Source: Streptomyces capitiformicae (GTDB lineage Bacteria; Actinomycetota; Actinomycetes; Streptomycetales; Streptomycetaceae). From it: DNA of 64,000 bases. The notes under the pieces are model-generated. The model was not told the DNA's origin. It worked only from the letters and a program-made list of their open reading frames with translations, and did not search any database. This document shows positions 17,865 through 28,858 of the stretch, one piece after another. The translations under genes and the position numbers were made by a program. Location: the NCBI RefSeq assembly GCF_002214185.1, contig NZ_CP022161.1:372001-436000 (forward strand). The letters run 5' to 3'. Numbering within the stretch: position 1 is the first letter of the stretch; the number at the start of each line of letters is the position of its first letter.

Positions 17865-18866
17865 TCAGGCCTCGATGCTGTCCTTCTCGGCGCCTTCGGC
17901 CTTCGCTTGCCCGGCCTCGGCCTGCGCCTGCTTCTTGGAGGCCATCAGGCTGGTGATCGTGGTGACGATCAGGACGGCGCAGATCACGCCGAGCGAGACC
18001 GGGATGGAGATCTCCGGCACGTGGACACCGGACTCGTGCAGCGCGTGCAGCACGAGCTTCACGCCGATGAAGCCGAGGATGACCGACAGGCCGTAGGACA
18101 GGTGGACCAGCTTCTTCAGCAGGCCGCCGATCAGGAAGTACAACTGCCTGAGGCCCATCAGCGCGAACGCGTTGGCCGTGAACACGATGTACGGGTCCTG
18201 GGTCAGGCCGAAGATCGCCGGGATCGAGTCCAGCGCGAAGAGGACGTCGGTGGTACCGATGGCGAGCATGACGACCAGCATCGGCGTCATGACGCGCTTG
18301 CCGTTCTGCTCGATCCACAGCTTGGTGCCGTGGTAGCGGTCGGCGACACCGAAGCGCTTCTCGGCGGCCTTGAGGAGCTTGTTCTCCTCCCAGTCCTCCT
18401 CCGCCTCCTCGGCCCTGGCCTCCTGGATCAGCTTCCAGGCGGTGTAGATGAGGAACGCGCCGAAGATGTAGAAGACCCAGGCGAAGCTGGCGAGGATCGC
18501 CGCGCCCGCGGCGATGAATATCGCGCGGAGCACCAGGGCTATCAGCACACCGACGAGCAGCACCCTTTGCTGATACTGCGAGGGCACCGAGAACTTCGCC
18601 ATGATCAGGACGAAGACGAAGAGGTTGTCGACGCTCAGGGACTTCTCGGTGATGAAGCCCGCGAAGAACTCTCCGGCCGGCTGGCCACCGGCGAAAGCGA
18701 GCAGCCCGAGTCCGAAGAGGGCGGCCAGAACAATCCAGACGACCGTCCAGATTCCGGCTTCCTTGATGGACACGTCATGGGGCTTGCGGCCGATGAAGAA
18801 GTCGACCGCGATGAGGGCGGCAAGGCCCAGAACAGTCGTGACCCACAGGGTCGTGGAAACATCCAC
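17865..18866 (-). CDS. TerC-family integral membrane protein
   Basis: This 333-residue multispanning protein belongs to the TerC/Alx/YkoY family, linked to metal (notably Mn2+) export and metalation of secreted proteins. Acidic intramembrane motifs are present: AVDFFIGRKPHD, EKSLSVDNLFVFVLIM and TTDVLFALDSIPAIFGLTQD. The GTG at 18866 was chosen because GGAGG lies just upstream; the in-frame extension to 18893 lacks a site. The protein ends with an Ala/Glu/Lys-rich cytoplasmic tail. The leader (18895-19042) resembles a yybP-ykoY Mn2+ riboswitch, which fits this family. Confidence 0.93.
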   Translation of the reverse strand: MDVSTTLWVTTVLGLAALIAVDFFIGRKPHDVSIKEAGIWTVVWIVLAALFGLGLLAFAGGQPAGEFFAGFITEKSLSVDNLFVFVLIMAKFSVPSQYQQRVLLVGVLIALVLRAIFIAAGAAILASFAWVFYIFGAFLIYTAWKLIQEARAEEAEEDWEENKLLKAAEKRFGVADRYHGTKLWIEQNGKRVMTPMLVVMLAIGTTDVLFALDSIPAIFGLTQDPYIVFTANAFALMGLRQLYFLIGGLLKKLVHLSYGLSVILGFIGVKLVLHALHESGVHVPEISIPVSLGVICAVLIVTTITSLMASKKQAQAEAGQAKAEGAEKDSIEA

Positions 18867-18894
18867 TGCGCCTCCGGCAGTACGTAACGGCAAA

Positions 18895-19042
18895 TGTCAG
18901 CGTCGTCGCTACCGGAGGTCTCTTCCACCCGGTCCTCCAGGACGTTCCACAACGTCTGGTGCCGCCGGGCCGACGCCCCGGGATCTGTCCTGATCCGTAT
19001 TGACGGGTACGCCGCAGCAAGCAGGGAGTACTCCCCTCCGCT
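18895..19042 (-). promoter_or_regulatory. Probable yybP-ykoY type manganese riboswitch in the TerC leader
   Basis: Reading the minus strand, the leader opens with GGGGAGTA (19036-19029) within a few bases of the expected transcript start and later has CCGTCAATACGG (19006-18995). As I recall the family consensus, these correspond to the two loops that build the Mn2+ site. The rest can fold into GC-rich helices before the GGAGG of the TerC gene. TerC/YkoY genes are classic targets of this riboswitch. The assignment is from conserved strings, not from a covariance score. Confidence 0.62.
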
Positions 19043-19048
19043 CAAAAA

Positions 19049-19077
19049 AGCATACCCATTCACCAAGAAAAGGTAAA
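19049..19077 (-). promoter_or_regulatory. Vegetative-type promoter for the TerC transcript
   Basis: On the minus strand TTTACC (19077-19072) and TATGCT (19054-19049) are 17 bp apart, a good match to -35/-10 boxes of the housekeeping sigma factor. The predicted start near 19042 places the riboswitch motif at the very 5' end of the RNA. The surrounding ~100 bp are A+T-rich for this genome. Confidence 0.6.
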
Positions 19078-19147
19078 GGGCGAGGCAAAGAAAGTATCAA
19101 AACAGCTGGTCAGACAGCTTTACGAGGTCTTGGGGAGGGGTGAGCGG

Positions 19148-21211
19148 TCACCGGTTCCAGGAGCGGCGGGCGTCCGCGACCTGGGTCAGTACCTGCTGGA
19201 GGACGCGGCTGCCGGGCGGGACACGCGAGGGCTCGTACGTCCACGCGTGCCCGACCCAGGGGTCGGCCAGGTGGTTGTCGGGGGTGGGCGTGAGTCGCAG
19301 CAGCAAACGCCACAGCGGGTCGAGCAACGGCCCGTAGGCGGCGGCGTCCTGCCGGTCGGCGACCATCATCAGGTGGACACCGACGGCCGGGCCCTCGTCC
19401 GCGAGGTAGCGCAGCTGGGTCACGGCACGGTCGTCGAACCCGTGCGGGAAGTCATTGACGATCAGCAGCTGCTCGGCTGTGTCGAAGCCAGGGGGGAGGG
19501 AGTCTGCGGCGCCACCGCGCACCGCCATCTGGACGAGGTCGACCCGCTGAGTGAGCCGTCCCAGGACGTCCGAGACTCCCGCTGCTCCGGCGGCGGGCGG
19601 TCCGGCGAGGACACCGGCCTGGACGAGCGGCGCGAGCGCGGAGGCGCCGGCCCCGGCCGGATCGATGACGTGCACCCCGAAGTCGCCCGGCGGGTAGACC
19701 GCGAGCAGCCGCGCGGCGATGGCCACCGCGGTGTCCAGCGCGACGCCGCGCAGTTCGTCGGAGTCGGCAGCCAAGTCGTGGGAGCCGGAAGGGCCGCTGT
19801 CGATCCACAGGCCGCGCTCCAGCGGCAGCCGGACCAGCATCGGGATGCGTACGTCCTCGCTCTCGGGCAGATGAAGGTCGCCCAGGCGCAGGGCCATCGG
19901 TATCTCCATCGGCACCCGGTAGCCGTGCCACACCGGGTTGTCCCAGCTCGCGTATGCCGTGGGCAGCGCGGGTTCGACGACGTCGGCCTCGGCCCGGAGC
20001 TGGGCGAGGTCCCGGTCGAGGGCGGCCCTGGCCTGGTCGACGAGTTCGGCGTGCTTGGCGCGGGCGGCCTCGCGCGCGGCGTCGCCCTGCCCGCCTATGC
20101 GGCTGCGCGGGTCGGAAAGGACCTTGTCCAGCTCCTGTTCCATGCGCGACTCGGCGAAGTCGACGGCGCTGCGGTACGCGGCCGTGGTGCGGGCCAGGTC
20201 CTCGAACATGCCCCACACCTGGTTGTAGAGCCGCTCGTCCATGGACCAGCCGGTCGCGTCCCCGGCGACGGGCTGGGCGGGCTGCCCGGGCTGAGCGGGG
20301 TGCGCGGTCGGCGGGGGCGGTGGTGGCGCTGTGGTCTGTCGCCCGGGGTGGGTGTAGTTGACGGGGCCGCCGGCCGTGGGCGAGGCGGGCGGTGTGCCGG
20401 TGGGCGGGTCCGCCGGTGTCGGGCCGCCGTGCTGGTCGGACAAGTGGTCGGGCCGTGCGGCGTCCCTCGCCCCGGAAGCCCCGTACCCGGACGTGCCGTA
20501 CGGCGATGTGGTCTGGGGCCCCTGCGCCGACGAGGCGTTCCCGGAGACGCCCTGCGGGGTCGTGCCATGGGTCTGGTCGGAGCCCGGCGTCGGGGATGCG
20601 GTCTGCCGGGGTCGGCCCGCGTCCGGCAGGCGGGGTGGAGGTGCGGCCACCGAGCGGGCGAGGCCCTGGGCCACCGCCTCATGGATGCTGCCCGCCAACT
20701 GCCGGGCCTCGGGCAGGCCCTGGTCGGTGAGCAGCTCCGCGAGACCGCCCGCGTACCCCTGGCCGACCGCGCGAACCTTCCAGGCGCCCTGCCTGCGGTA
20801 CAGCTCCAGAGCGACGACGGCCGACTCGGCGTCCAGACCGGTGATCGTGTAGCTGGCGACCTCGGTGCCGTCGAGGCCGGTGACCGCGACGAAGGGGGTG
20901 GCGACGGCACCGAAGCGCACCGGGCCACCGGTCCCGGGCGGCAGCGCGAGCAGCACGGTCACCCGGTGCACGGACGGAGACAGGGCCTCCAGGTCCACGG
21001 CGAGGCGGTGGTCGGCCGCCGCCTGCTTGGAGACCTCGAGGCCCGGCAGGGTGGGCGCGCCCGGATGGGCCACCCACTCCACTCCGTGCACCCGGCCGTC
21101 CTCGTCGCCGAGGGTTGCCCCGGCCACGACCGGCGTACCGGCCGAGACGCGGATCTCCAGTCGGACCTCGGGCAGCGGATGGTTCTGCCCCCGGACCAGC
21201 TCGGCCGTCAT
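19148..21211 (-). CDS. TerD-domain protein fused to an ATPase-like C-terminal domain
   Basis: This 687-residue protein has three parts. Residues 1-190 resemble a TerD fold (PEVRLEIRVSAGTPVV, RVTVLLALPPGTG, ITGLDAESAVVALELYRRQG) but lack a clear GGxGxxDDE calcium loop. Residues ~190-340 are a Pro/Gly/Thr-rich linker. After a coiled coil (~345-430) comes a domain with the layout of an FtsK/HerA-type P-loop domain: a strand-loop GLWIDSGPSGSHDLAADS in place of Walker A (no GKS/T) and LLIVNDFPHGFDDRAVTQLR followed by GVHLMMVADR resembling Walker B and the next strand. ATP hydrolysis is therefore doubtful. It lies 45 bp after terD on the same strand, so the two are probably co-transcribed. Confidence 0.75.
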   Translation of the reverse strand: MTAELVRGQNHPLPEVRLEIRVSAGTPVVAGATLGDEDGRVHGVEWVAHPGAPTLPGLEVSKQAAADHRLAVDLEALSPSVHRVTVLLALPPGTGGPVRFGAVATPFVAVTGLDGTEVASYTITGLDAESAVVALELYRRQGAWKVRAVGQGYAGGLAELLTDQGLPEARQLAGSIHEAVAQGLARSVAAPPPRLPDAGRPRQTASPTPGSDQTHGTTPQGVSGNASSAQGPQTTSPYGTSGYGASGARDAARPDHLSDQHGGPTPADPPTGTPPASPTAGGPVNYTHPGRQTTAPPPPPPTAHPAQPGQPAQPVAGDATGWSMDERLYNQVWGMFEDLARTTAAYRSAVDFAESRMEQELDKVLSDPRSRIGGQGDAAREAARAKHAELVDQARAALDRDLAQLRAEADVVEPALPTAYASWDNPVWHGYRVPMEIPMALRLGDLHLPESEDVRIPMLVRLPLERGLWIDSGPSGSHDLAADSDELRGVALDTAVAIAARLLAVYPPGDFGVHVIDPAGAGASALAPLVQAGVLAGPPAAGAAGVSDVLGRLTQRVDLVQMAVRGGAADSLPPGFDTAEQLLIVNDFPHGFDDRAVTQLRYLADEGPAVGVHLMMVADRQDAAAYGPLLDPLWRLLLRLTPTPDNHLADPWVGHAWTYEPSRVPPGSRVLQQVLTQVADARRSWNR

Positions 21212-21256
21212 CGACTTCGTCCCCCTGTGTCGCTCGGTGCGTGGTGCCTCGGCTGC

Positions 21257-21835
21257 CTACAGGACCGGCAGGATCGCGGGCATCAGGTCCTGGAAGGTTC
21301 GGCCGTTGGCCGGTGTGCCGATGGCGGTCATGGTCCAGTTCCCGCCGGAACGGTGGACCTTCGCCATGATCTGGGCCGTGTAGTTGCCGCCGCCCGCGAG
21401 GGTGTAGCGGGCGAGTTCCTGGCCGTTCGTCTCGTCGACCAGGCGGCAGAAGGCGTTCTGCACTTCCTGGAAGGTCTGGCCCGTGAAGGAGTTCACGGTG
21501 AAGATGATCTGGTCGATGTGGACCGGGACGCGCGCCAGGTCGACGAGGATCGCCTCGTCGTCGCCGCCCTGACCGACACCGCCGACCAGGTTGTCGCCGG
21601 TGTGGCGGACCGAGCCGTCGTCGCTCACCAGGTGACGGAAGAAGACGACGTCGACGGGCTGCTTGTCGGCGAACAGGACGGCGGAGGCGTCGAGGTCGAT
21701 CTCCCGGGTGCGGGACCCGAACAGGCCGCGCCTGGGGGCAGCCTGCCAGCCGAGACCCATGCGCACCGCGGTCAGACTGCCTCCGTCGTTCTTCTGCAGA
21801 CTGATGGCCTGACCCTTGGTCATGTTGACGGTCAC
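21257..21835 (-). CDS. TerD-family protein
   Basis: This 192-residue member of the TerD/CABP family comprises calcium-binding, stress-associated proteins first found in tellurite-resistance operons. The hallmarks are present: MTKGQAISLQKNDGG at the N-terminus, IDLDASAVLF and the double-acidic calcium site GGVGQGGDDEAI. The GTG start at 21835 has GAGAGGGG upstream. It lies directly upstream of the TerD/ATPase-like gene, with TerC beyond, giving a Ter-type module beside uvrB. In streptomycetes such genes affect differentiation and stress response; the direct biochemical role is not settled. Confidence 0.93.
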   Translation of the reverse strand: MTVNMTKGQAISLQKNDGGSLTAVRMGLGWQAAPRRGLFGSRTREIDLDASAVLFADKQPVDVVFFRHLVSDDGSVRHTGDNLVGGVGQGGDDEAILVDLARVPVHIDQIIFTVNSFTGQTFQEVQNAFCRLVDETNGQELARYTLAGGGNYTAQIMAKVHRSGGNWTMTAIGTPANGRTFQDLMPAILPVL

Positions 21836-22007
21836 GCGCTGATTCCCCTCTCGAACTGTCCCCTGTTGCCGCGGAGTCCGCGGATGTGCAGCACCTTACG
21901 CAGCGGCACTGACAATGCCGCAGCCCGTGTCGCACTTTGTGTCGGTCTTGCAACACAGCGCGCCCGCGCCGGAGGCCGGTCCGCTCCCTCGGTACCCTCG
22001 CCGACCG

Positions 22008-24143
<2,136 letters not shown>

Positions 24144-24183
24144 GGAATCCACCGTACGACCCCGCACTGACAACGGGCTCCGA

Positions 24184-25053
24184 TCAGCGGTTCTGCGGGG
24201 TGCGGAAGCGCCGTTCGCCGTGTTCGTGACCGGCCCGGGAATCCAGGTGGCGGCAGTCGTGGGCGGCGGCCTGGGCGGGGATGCCGGGGCGGCGCTCGAC
24301 GGGGTTCGCGTGGAACCTGCCCATGATCATGAACGGGTCGAACATCACCACGACGCCCGCGAGGAGCAGGAAGACCAGGGGGCCGATCATCAGCGGGGCG
24401 AGCAGCTCGGCGGACGAGGAGTCCCCGGCCGGGACGACGCTCGCGGCACTGTGCAGATGGACTTTGAGGGCGGCCATGCCCGTGTAGTGCATGCCGCTGA
24501 CCGCGACCCCCATGACGAGGCTCGCGCCCACGCTCCACAGGAACCCGCAGACCTGTCCGGCGGCCCACAGCGCGGCGATCGCGGCCACCACGGCGATGAC
24601 GACCGACGCGGCCACGGTGACGGTGTTGTACTCCAGCTTGCCGTTGAGGCGCATTCCCGCCATACCGAGGTAGTGCATGGAGGCGATGCCCAGGCCAGTG
24701 ATCGTGCCGCCCGTGAACAGCGCGGCCCCGGTCGCCCCCTTGGAGCCGACCATGAAGATCCCGATGCCGACCATGACGATCGCCACGGCGAGACTCGCGA
24801 ATGTGGTGAGCGCGTCGTAGTGGATCGGGGTCTCGAGGACCTTGAACCCCATCATCGCGACGAAGTGCATCGTCCAGATGCCGGACCCGATGGCCGCCGA
24901 GCCCAGCGCGAGCCAGCCGAGGCGCCAGCGGCCGTCGGCCAGCATCGATCTCGTCGTACAGCGCAGGCCGAGCGCACCGCCGAGGCAGGCCATGAGATAG
25001 GCCACCACCGGTGTGACGAGTCCGTAGCTGAAGCCGTCGACCGTGCCCTGCAT
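24184..25053 (-). CDS. MHYT-domain membrane protein
   Basis: This 289-residue protein has about seven membrane helices forming an MHYT sensor domain, proposed in the literature to bind a metal (possibly copper) and to sense gases. The three diagnostic repeats are read at [18 protein letters not shown] and MHYTGMAAL, each at the outer end of a helix. After the last helix there is only a short, His-rich tail ([18 protein letters not shown]) and no GGDEF/EAL output domain, so any signalling must use a partner. ATG 25053 with GGAAAGG upstream is the start. It is convergent with nothing and lies 40 bp upstream of uvrB on the same strand. Confidence 0.9.
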   Translation of the reverse strand: MQGTVDGFSYGLVTPVVAYLMACLGGALGLRCTTRSMLADGRWRLGWLALGSAAIGSGIWTMHFVAMMGFKVLETPIHYDALTTFASLAVAIVMVGIGIFMVGSKGATGAALFTGGTITGLGIASMHYLGMAGMRLNGKLEYNTVTVAASVVIAVVAAIAALWAAGQVCGFLWSVGASLVMGVAVSGMHYTGMAALKVHLHSAASVVPAGDSSSAELLAPLMIGPLVFLLLAGVVVMFDPFMIMGRFHANPVERRPGIPAQAAAHDCRHLDSRAGHEHGERRFRTPQNR

Positions 25054-25332
25054 TCGCGGCTGCCTTTCCCGCCCTGTCGCGTCCCTGGATTTACTGCCAT
25101 GCCCCCGCCCCCGGGACCGCCACAACGGTCAGGGTTGTCGCAGAGAGTATGACCCCCACCGGAATGGTCGAACGATTTCCGGCAAAGAAACACGGCCTTG
25201 CCCCACTTGTGGGGTGCCCGTGAGCGGACTTGGGCAACTCCATTCAATTCATGGCCATCCTGCACCCTCCTTCCGTTGACCCTCTGCTGTCACGCTGGAG
25301 CTGACCGTGACCGATCGACGCGAGGAGTACGC

Positions 25333-26205
25333 ATGCACGTGCGCGCAGTTGCCGCCTCGACCACCGCGTTCATGGGGGCCGCAGTCCTCCTGCTCCCCAC
25401 TTCCGCCGCCCAGGCGGCCCCCGACGCCGACAATCCGCTGGTCGTCGCGCACCGCGGAGCATCCGCCTACGCGCCCGAGAACACTTTGGCCGCCGTCGAC
25501 AAGGCCGACGACATGGGCTTCGCCTGGGTCGAGAACGACGTCCAGCGCACCAAGGACGGCAGGCTCGTCGTCCTTCACGACGCCACGCTGGCACGGACCA
25601 CGAATGTCGAAGAGATCTATCCGGGGCGTGCGCCCTGGAACGTGCGGGACTTCACAGCCGCGGAGATCGCCCGGCTGGACGCGGGCAGCTGGTTCAGCAG
25701 CCGATACGCGGGCGCGCGCGTGCCGACACTGCAGCAGTACATGAGGCGTGTGTCACGCAACCACCAAAAGCTCGTCCTGGAGATCAAGAACCCCCAGCTC
25801 TACCCCGGCATCGAGCGGCAGACCCTGAAGGTGCTCAGCAACGAGGGCTGGCTCAGCCCGTGGCACCTCAGGAAACGGCTGGTGATCCAGAGTTTCAGCG
25901 CGGACACGGTACGGAAGGTGCACCAGCTGCGCCCCGCTGTGAAGACCGGCTTCCTCGGCGCCCCGGCCATCGCCGACCTGCCTGAGTACGCGACCTTCGC
26001 CGACCAGATCAACTCCTCCTACACGACCATCTCCCAGGCGTACGTCTCCACGATCCACGCGTTCGAGGGACCGCACGGAAAGCCCTTGGAGATCCTCACC
26101 TGGACCGTGAACGACGCGGCCAACGCCCGCCGGGTGGCGCGTTACGGAGTGGACGGCATCATCACGAACAAGCCGGACGTGATCAAGAGGGCCACTCAGG
26201 GCTGA
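25333..26205 (+). CDS. Secreted glycerophosphodiester phosphodiesterase
   Basis: This TIM-barrel enzyme hydrolyses glycerophosphodiesters to glycerol 3-phosphate and an alcohol, releasing phosphate and glycerol from deacylated phospholipids or teichoic acids outside the cell. A signal peptide (MHVRAVAASTTAFMGAAVLL, cut after AAQA) is clear. The catalytic core reads VVAHRGASAYAPENTLAA, with the general acid His, then WVENDVQRTKDGRLVVLHDATL with the metal-binding Glu/Asp and the second His, and EIKNP. The GAGGAG ribosome site lies 7 bases before ATG 25333. Pho-type regulation is common in the family, but I could not identify a PHO box. Confidence 0.93.
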   Translation: MHVRAVAASTTAFMGAAVLLLPTSAAQAAPDADNPLVVAHRGASAYAPENTLAAVDKADDMGFAWVENDVQRTKDGRLVVLHDATLARTTNVEEIYPGRAPWNVRDFTAAEIARLDAGSWFSSRYAGARVPTLQQYMRRVSRNHQKLVLEIKNPQLYPGIERQTLKVLSNEGWLSPWHLRKRLVIQSFSADTVRKVHQLRPAVKTGFLGAPAIADLPEYATFADQINSSYTTISQAYVSTIHAFEGPHGKPLEILTWTVNDAANARRVARYGVDGIITNKPDVIKRATQG

Positions 26206-26268
26206 GGAGGACCCAGGGCCGAGGCGCGCGCCACGGGTGTGTCAGTGGTGGGTCGTACGGTGGGTCGC

Positions 26269-26823
26269 ATGAACAGCCATGGGCAGTACGAGCAGCAGGT
26301 CGTGTGGGCCGTCGTCGGTACGGACATCGGTCCGTTGCTGCTGGCCGCGACGGACGACGGCCTGGTGAACGTCGTGTTCCATGCCACGGACGCGGTGCGC
26401 GACAAGGCGCTCGACCGGCTCGCGTCCCGCCTCGGCACCGCGCCCGTCGAGTCCCCCGGCTCCCCTCAGCTGGCCGAGGCGATACGCCAGGTCGAGGCGT
26501 ACTTCGCGGGCGAGCGGCACGACTTCGAGCTGCCGCTGGACTGGTCGCTGATCTCGGGATTCAACCGCCAGGTGCTGCGCGAGCTGTCGTCCGGTGTCCC
26601 GTACGGCTCGGTCGTGGGTTACGGCGATCTGGCCCGGCGTGTGGGGCAGCCGGGCGCCGCACAGGCGGTGGGCATGGCCATGGGGTCGAATCCGCTGCCG
26701 GTGGTGGTGCCGTGCCATCGGGTCGTCGAGAGCGACGGTGGCATCGGAGGGTTCGGCGGCGGTCTGGAGACCAAGCGGAAGCTGCTGGCACTGGAAGGGG
26801 TGCTTCCGGAGCCCTTGTTCTGA
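26269..26823 (+). CDS. ogt: Methylated-DNA--protein-cysteine methyltransferase
   Basis: This suicide repair protein transfers the methyl group from O6-methylguanine (or O4-methylthymine) to its own cysteine. The active site NPLPVVVPCHRVV near residue 144 carries the acceptor Cys, with the arginine-finger helix VPYGSVVGYGDLARRVGQPG before it. At 184 residues it has the small N-terminal domain plus the catalytic domain and no Ada AraC domain. ATG 26269 follows GGTGGG; an in-frame extension to 26239 exists. It fits the DNA-repair flavour of the window, but it is not in an operon with uvrB. Confidence 0.94.
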   Translation: MNSHGQYEQQVVWAVVGTDIGPLLLAATDDGLVNVVFHATDAVRDKALDRLASRLGTAPVESPGSPQLAEAIRQVEAYFAGERHDFELPLDWSLISGFNRQVLRELSSGVPYGSVVGYGDLARRVGQPGAAQAVGMAMGSNPLPVVVPCHRVVESDGGIGGFGGGLETKRKLLALEGVLPEPLF

Positions 26824-26935
26824 GGCACTCGGCCGTGGTGACCCGTGTTGGTGTCCCGCACCACAGCTTGCAGGGGTTTGGCCGGGCGTGCCGTCCGCCA
26901 GAGATGAGGGAGAACGACAGACAGGAGGCAAGCGC

Positions 26936-27841
26936 GTGCTGGTGGTGTCCGAAGAAGTGCGGGAAGCGGTTGACGCGCGTCAACCCGTAGTGGCGCTGGA
27001 GTCCACGATCATCGCGCACGGGCTGCCCCGCCCGCGCAATCTGCAGGTGGCGCTGGAGCTGGAGGACGTCGTACGGCAGGAGGGCGCCGTACCGGCGACG
27101 ATCGCCGTGCTCGACGGGCGGCCGCACATCGGCCTCGACAAGGGGCAGTTGGAGCGGGTCGCCAACGAGGACGGCATCCGCAAGCTCGGGCACCGGGACC
27201 TGCCACTCGCGGTGGCCTCCGGAGTGAGCGGCGCGACCACGGTGTCCGCGACCGCCCTGCTGGCGGCCCTGGCGGGCGTCCGGGTGTTCGCGACGGGCGG
27301 GCTCGGGGGTGTGCACCGGGAGTGGACGGTGACCCAGGACGAGTCCGCCGACCTGGGGCTGTTGGCGCGCGCCCGGATCACGGTGGTGTGCGCGGGCGTG
27401 AAGTCGATCCTGGATGTGCCGGCGACCTTGCAGCGCCTGGAGACGCTGGGTGTCGCCGTCGCCGGTTACGGCACCGACCGCTTCCCCGGCTTCTATCTGT
27501 CCGACTCGGGTTATCCGGTGGAGTGGACGCTCGGGTCGCCGGGCGAGGTCGCGGACGTCATGCGCGCGCAGGACGCGCTCGGTGGCCCGGAGTCGGCGCT
27601 GATCGTCGCCAACCCCGTGCCCGAGGAGGAGCAGCTCGATCCCGAGCTCCACGCGCATGTGCTCGCCGAGGCGCTGCAGGCGTGCGAGGCCGAGGGCGTC
27701 ACCGGGCAGGCGGTGACACCGTTCCTGCTGAGCTATCTGGTGCGGCACACCGACGGCGCCTCCCTGAAGGCCAATCTGGCGGCGGTACGAGGGAACGTAC
27801 GGCTCGCTTCGCGGATCGCGGCGGCCTGGGCCGGGGCGTGA
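26936..27841 (+). CDS. psuG: Pseudouridine-5'-phosphate glycosidase
   Basis: PsuG cleaves the C-C glycosidic bond of pseudouridine 5'-phosphate to uracil and ribose 5-phosphate. At 301 residues the family landmarks are present: VVALESTIIAHGLPRPRN, the Mn2+ / catalytic Lys-Asp region (ATIAVLDGRPHIG, GLDKGQLE), FATGGLGGVHRE, VVCAGVKSILD, TDRFPGFY and ALIVANPVP. The GTG start at 26936 is preceded by AGGAGG with 7-base spacing. The kinase gene begins 2 bases after the stop, giving the two-gene pseudouridine catabolic unit. Confidence 0.95.
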   Translation: MLVVSEEVREAVDARQPVVALESTIIAHGLPRPRNLQVALELEDVVRQEGAVPATIAVLDGRPHIGLDKGQLERVANEDGIRKLGHRDLPLAVASGVSGATTVSATALLAALAGVRVFATGGLGGVHREWTVTQDESADLGLLARARITVVCAGVKSILDVPATLQRLETLGVAVAGYGTDRFPGFYLSDSGYPVEWTLGSPGEVADVMRAQDALGGPESALIVANPVPEEEQLDPELHAHVLAEALQACEAEGVTGQAVTPFLLSYLVRHTDGASLKANLAAVRGNVRLASRIAAAWAGA

Positions 27842-27842
27842 G

Positions 27843-28766
27843 GTGACGGTGGCCGGATCCGGGGCGGGCGGGGCTCTGCTCGTCGTGGGCGACGTCGTCA
27901 CGGATGTCGTCGCCCGGCATCGCGGACCGCTCGCGCCGGGCACGGACACGGCCTCCGTGATCCGGACGCTGCCGGGCGGGGCGGGAGCCAACGTGGCCTG
28001 CTGGGCGGCTCATTGGGGCTGCGCGGACGTACGGCTGCTGGGGCGGGTGGGCACGGACGCGGTCGCCTGGCACGAGCGGGAGCTGCGGGCCTCGGGGGTG
28101 CGGCCCCACCTGGTCGTCGATCCGGAGGCGGCGACGGGGACGGTGATCTGTCTGGTGGACATGGGCGACGCGGCCGAACGTACGTTCCTCACGGACAGCG
28201 GCGCCTCGCTCCGGCTGGACCCGGGCGACTGGTCGCCGTCCCTGCTCGACGGGGTCGCGCGGCTGCATCTGTCGGGCTATTTGTTCTTCTCTGAACCGAG
28301 CCGGGCGCTGGTCACGGCGGCGCTGGAGTCGGCACGCGCGCGTGGGGTGCCGGTGAGTGTGGATCCGGCGTCGTCGGGGTTCCTCACGAAGCTGGGTGTG
28401 GACCGTTTCCTCGAACTCGTCAAAGGCGTCGATGTGTTGCTGCCCAGCCGGGACGAGGCGTTTCTGCTGACCGGGCTGCCCGATCCGGCCGACGCCGCGG
28501 CCAAGTTGAGCCGCCACGTTCCCCTTGTCGTCGCCAAGCAGGGGGCCGACGGCGCCCTGGTCGCCCGTGGCGGCAGCGTGCGGTCGAGGGTTCCGGCGAC
28601 CCCCGCCGTGCCCCGCGATACGACCGGCGCGGGCGACGCCTTCACCGGGGCGTTCCTGGCCGCCCTGCTCGCCGGCGCGGAGGCTGAGGACGCGGCGGTC
28701 GAGGGATGCGGGGCAGGGGCGCGGGCGGTGGAGAAGGTGGGCGGAAGGCCGCCGGTGGCCGGCTGA
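27843..28766 (+). CDS. PfkB-family kinase, probable pseudouridine kinase
   Basis: This 307-residue ribokinase-fold protein begins at a GTG 1 nt after the psuG stop codon, so translation is probably coupled. PfkB signatures are GGAGANVACWAAHWG near the N-terminus and DTTGAGDAFTGAFLAALL near the C-terminus with the catalytic Asp. Adjacent to psuG it would supply pseudouridine 5'-phosphate from pseudouridine and ATP, salvaging the modified nucleoside from RNA turnover. The function comes mainly from this linkage, since PfkB motifs alone do not fix the substrate. Confidence 0.88.
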   Translation: MTVAGSGAGGALLVVGDVVTDVVARHRGPLAPGTDTASVIRTLPGGAGANVACWAAHWGCADVRLLGRVGTDAVAWHERELRASGVRPHLVVDPEAATGTVICLVDMGDAAERTFLTDSGASLRLDPGDWSPSLLDGVARLHLSGYLFFSEPSRALVTAALESARARGVPVSVDPASSGFLTKLGVDRFLELVKGVDVLLPSRDEAFLLTGLPDPADAAAKLSRHVPLVVAKQGADGALVARGGSVRSRVPATPAVPRDTTGAGDAFTGAFLAALLAGAEAEDAAVEGCGAGARAVEKVGGRPPVAG

Positions 28767-28858
28767 GACTCGGTGTGTCGACTGCGGAGAGGCCGATGAG
28801 CCTCGGGTGTTCCCTGACCGACTGGGCCCTGGGGCGCTGCCATGGGACGTTGCCTCCC

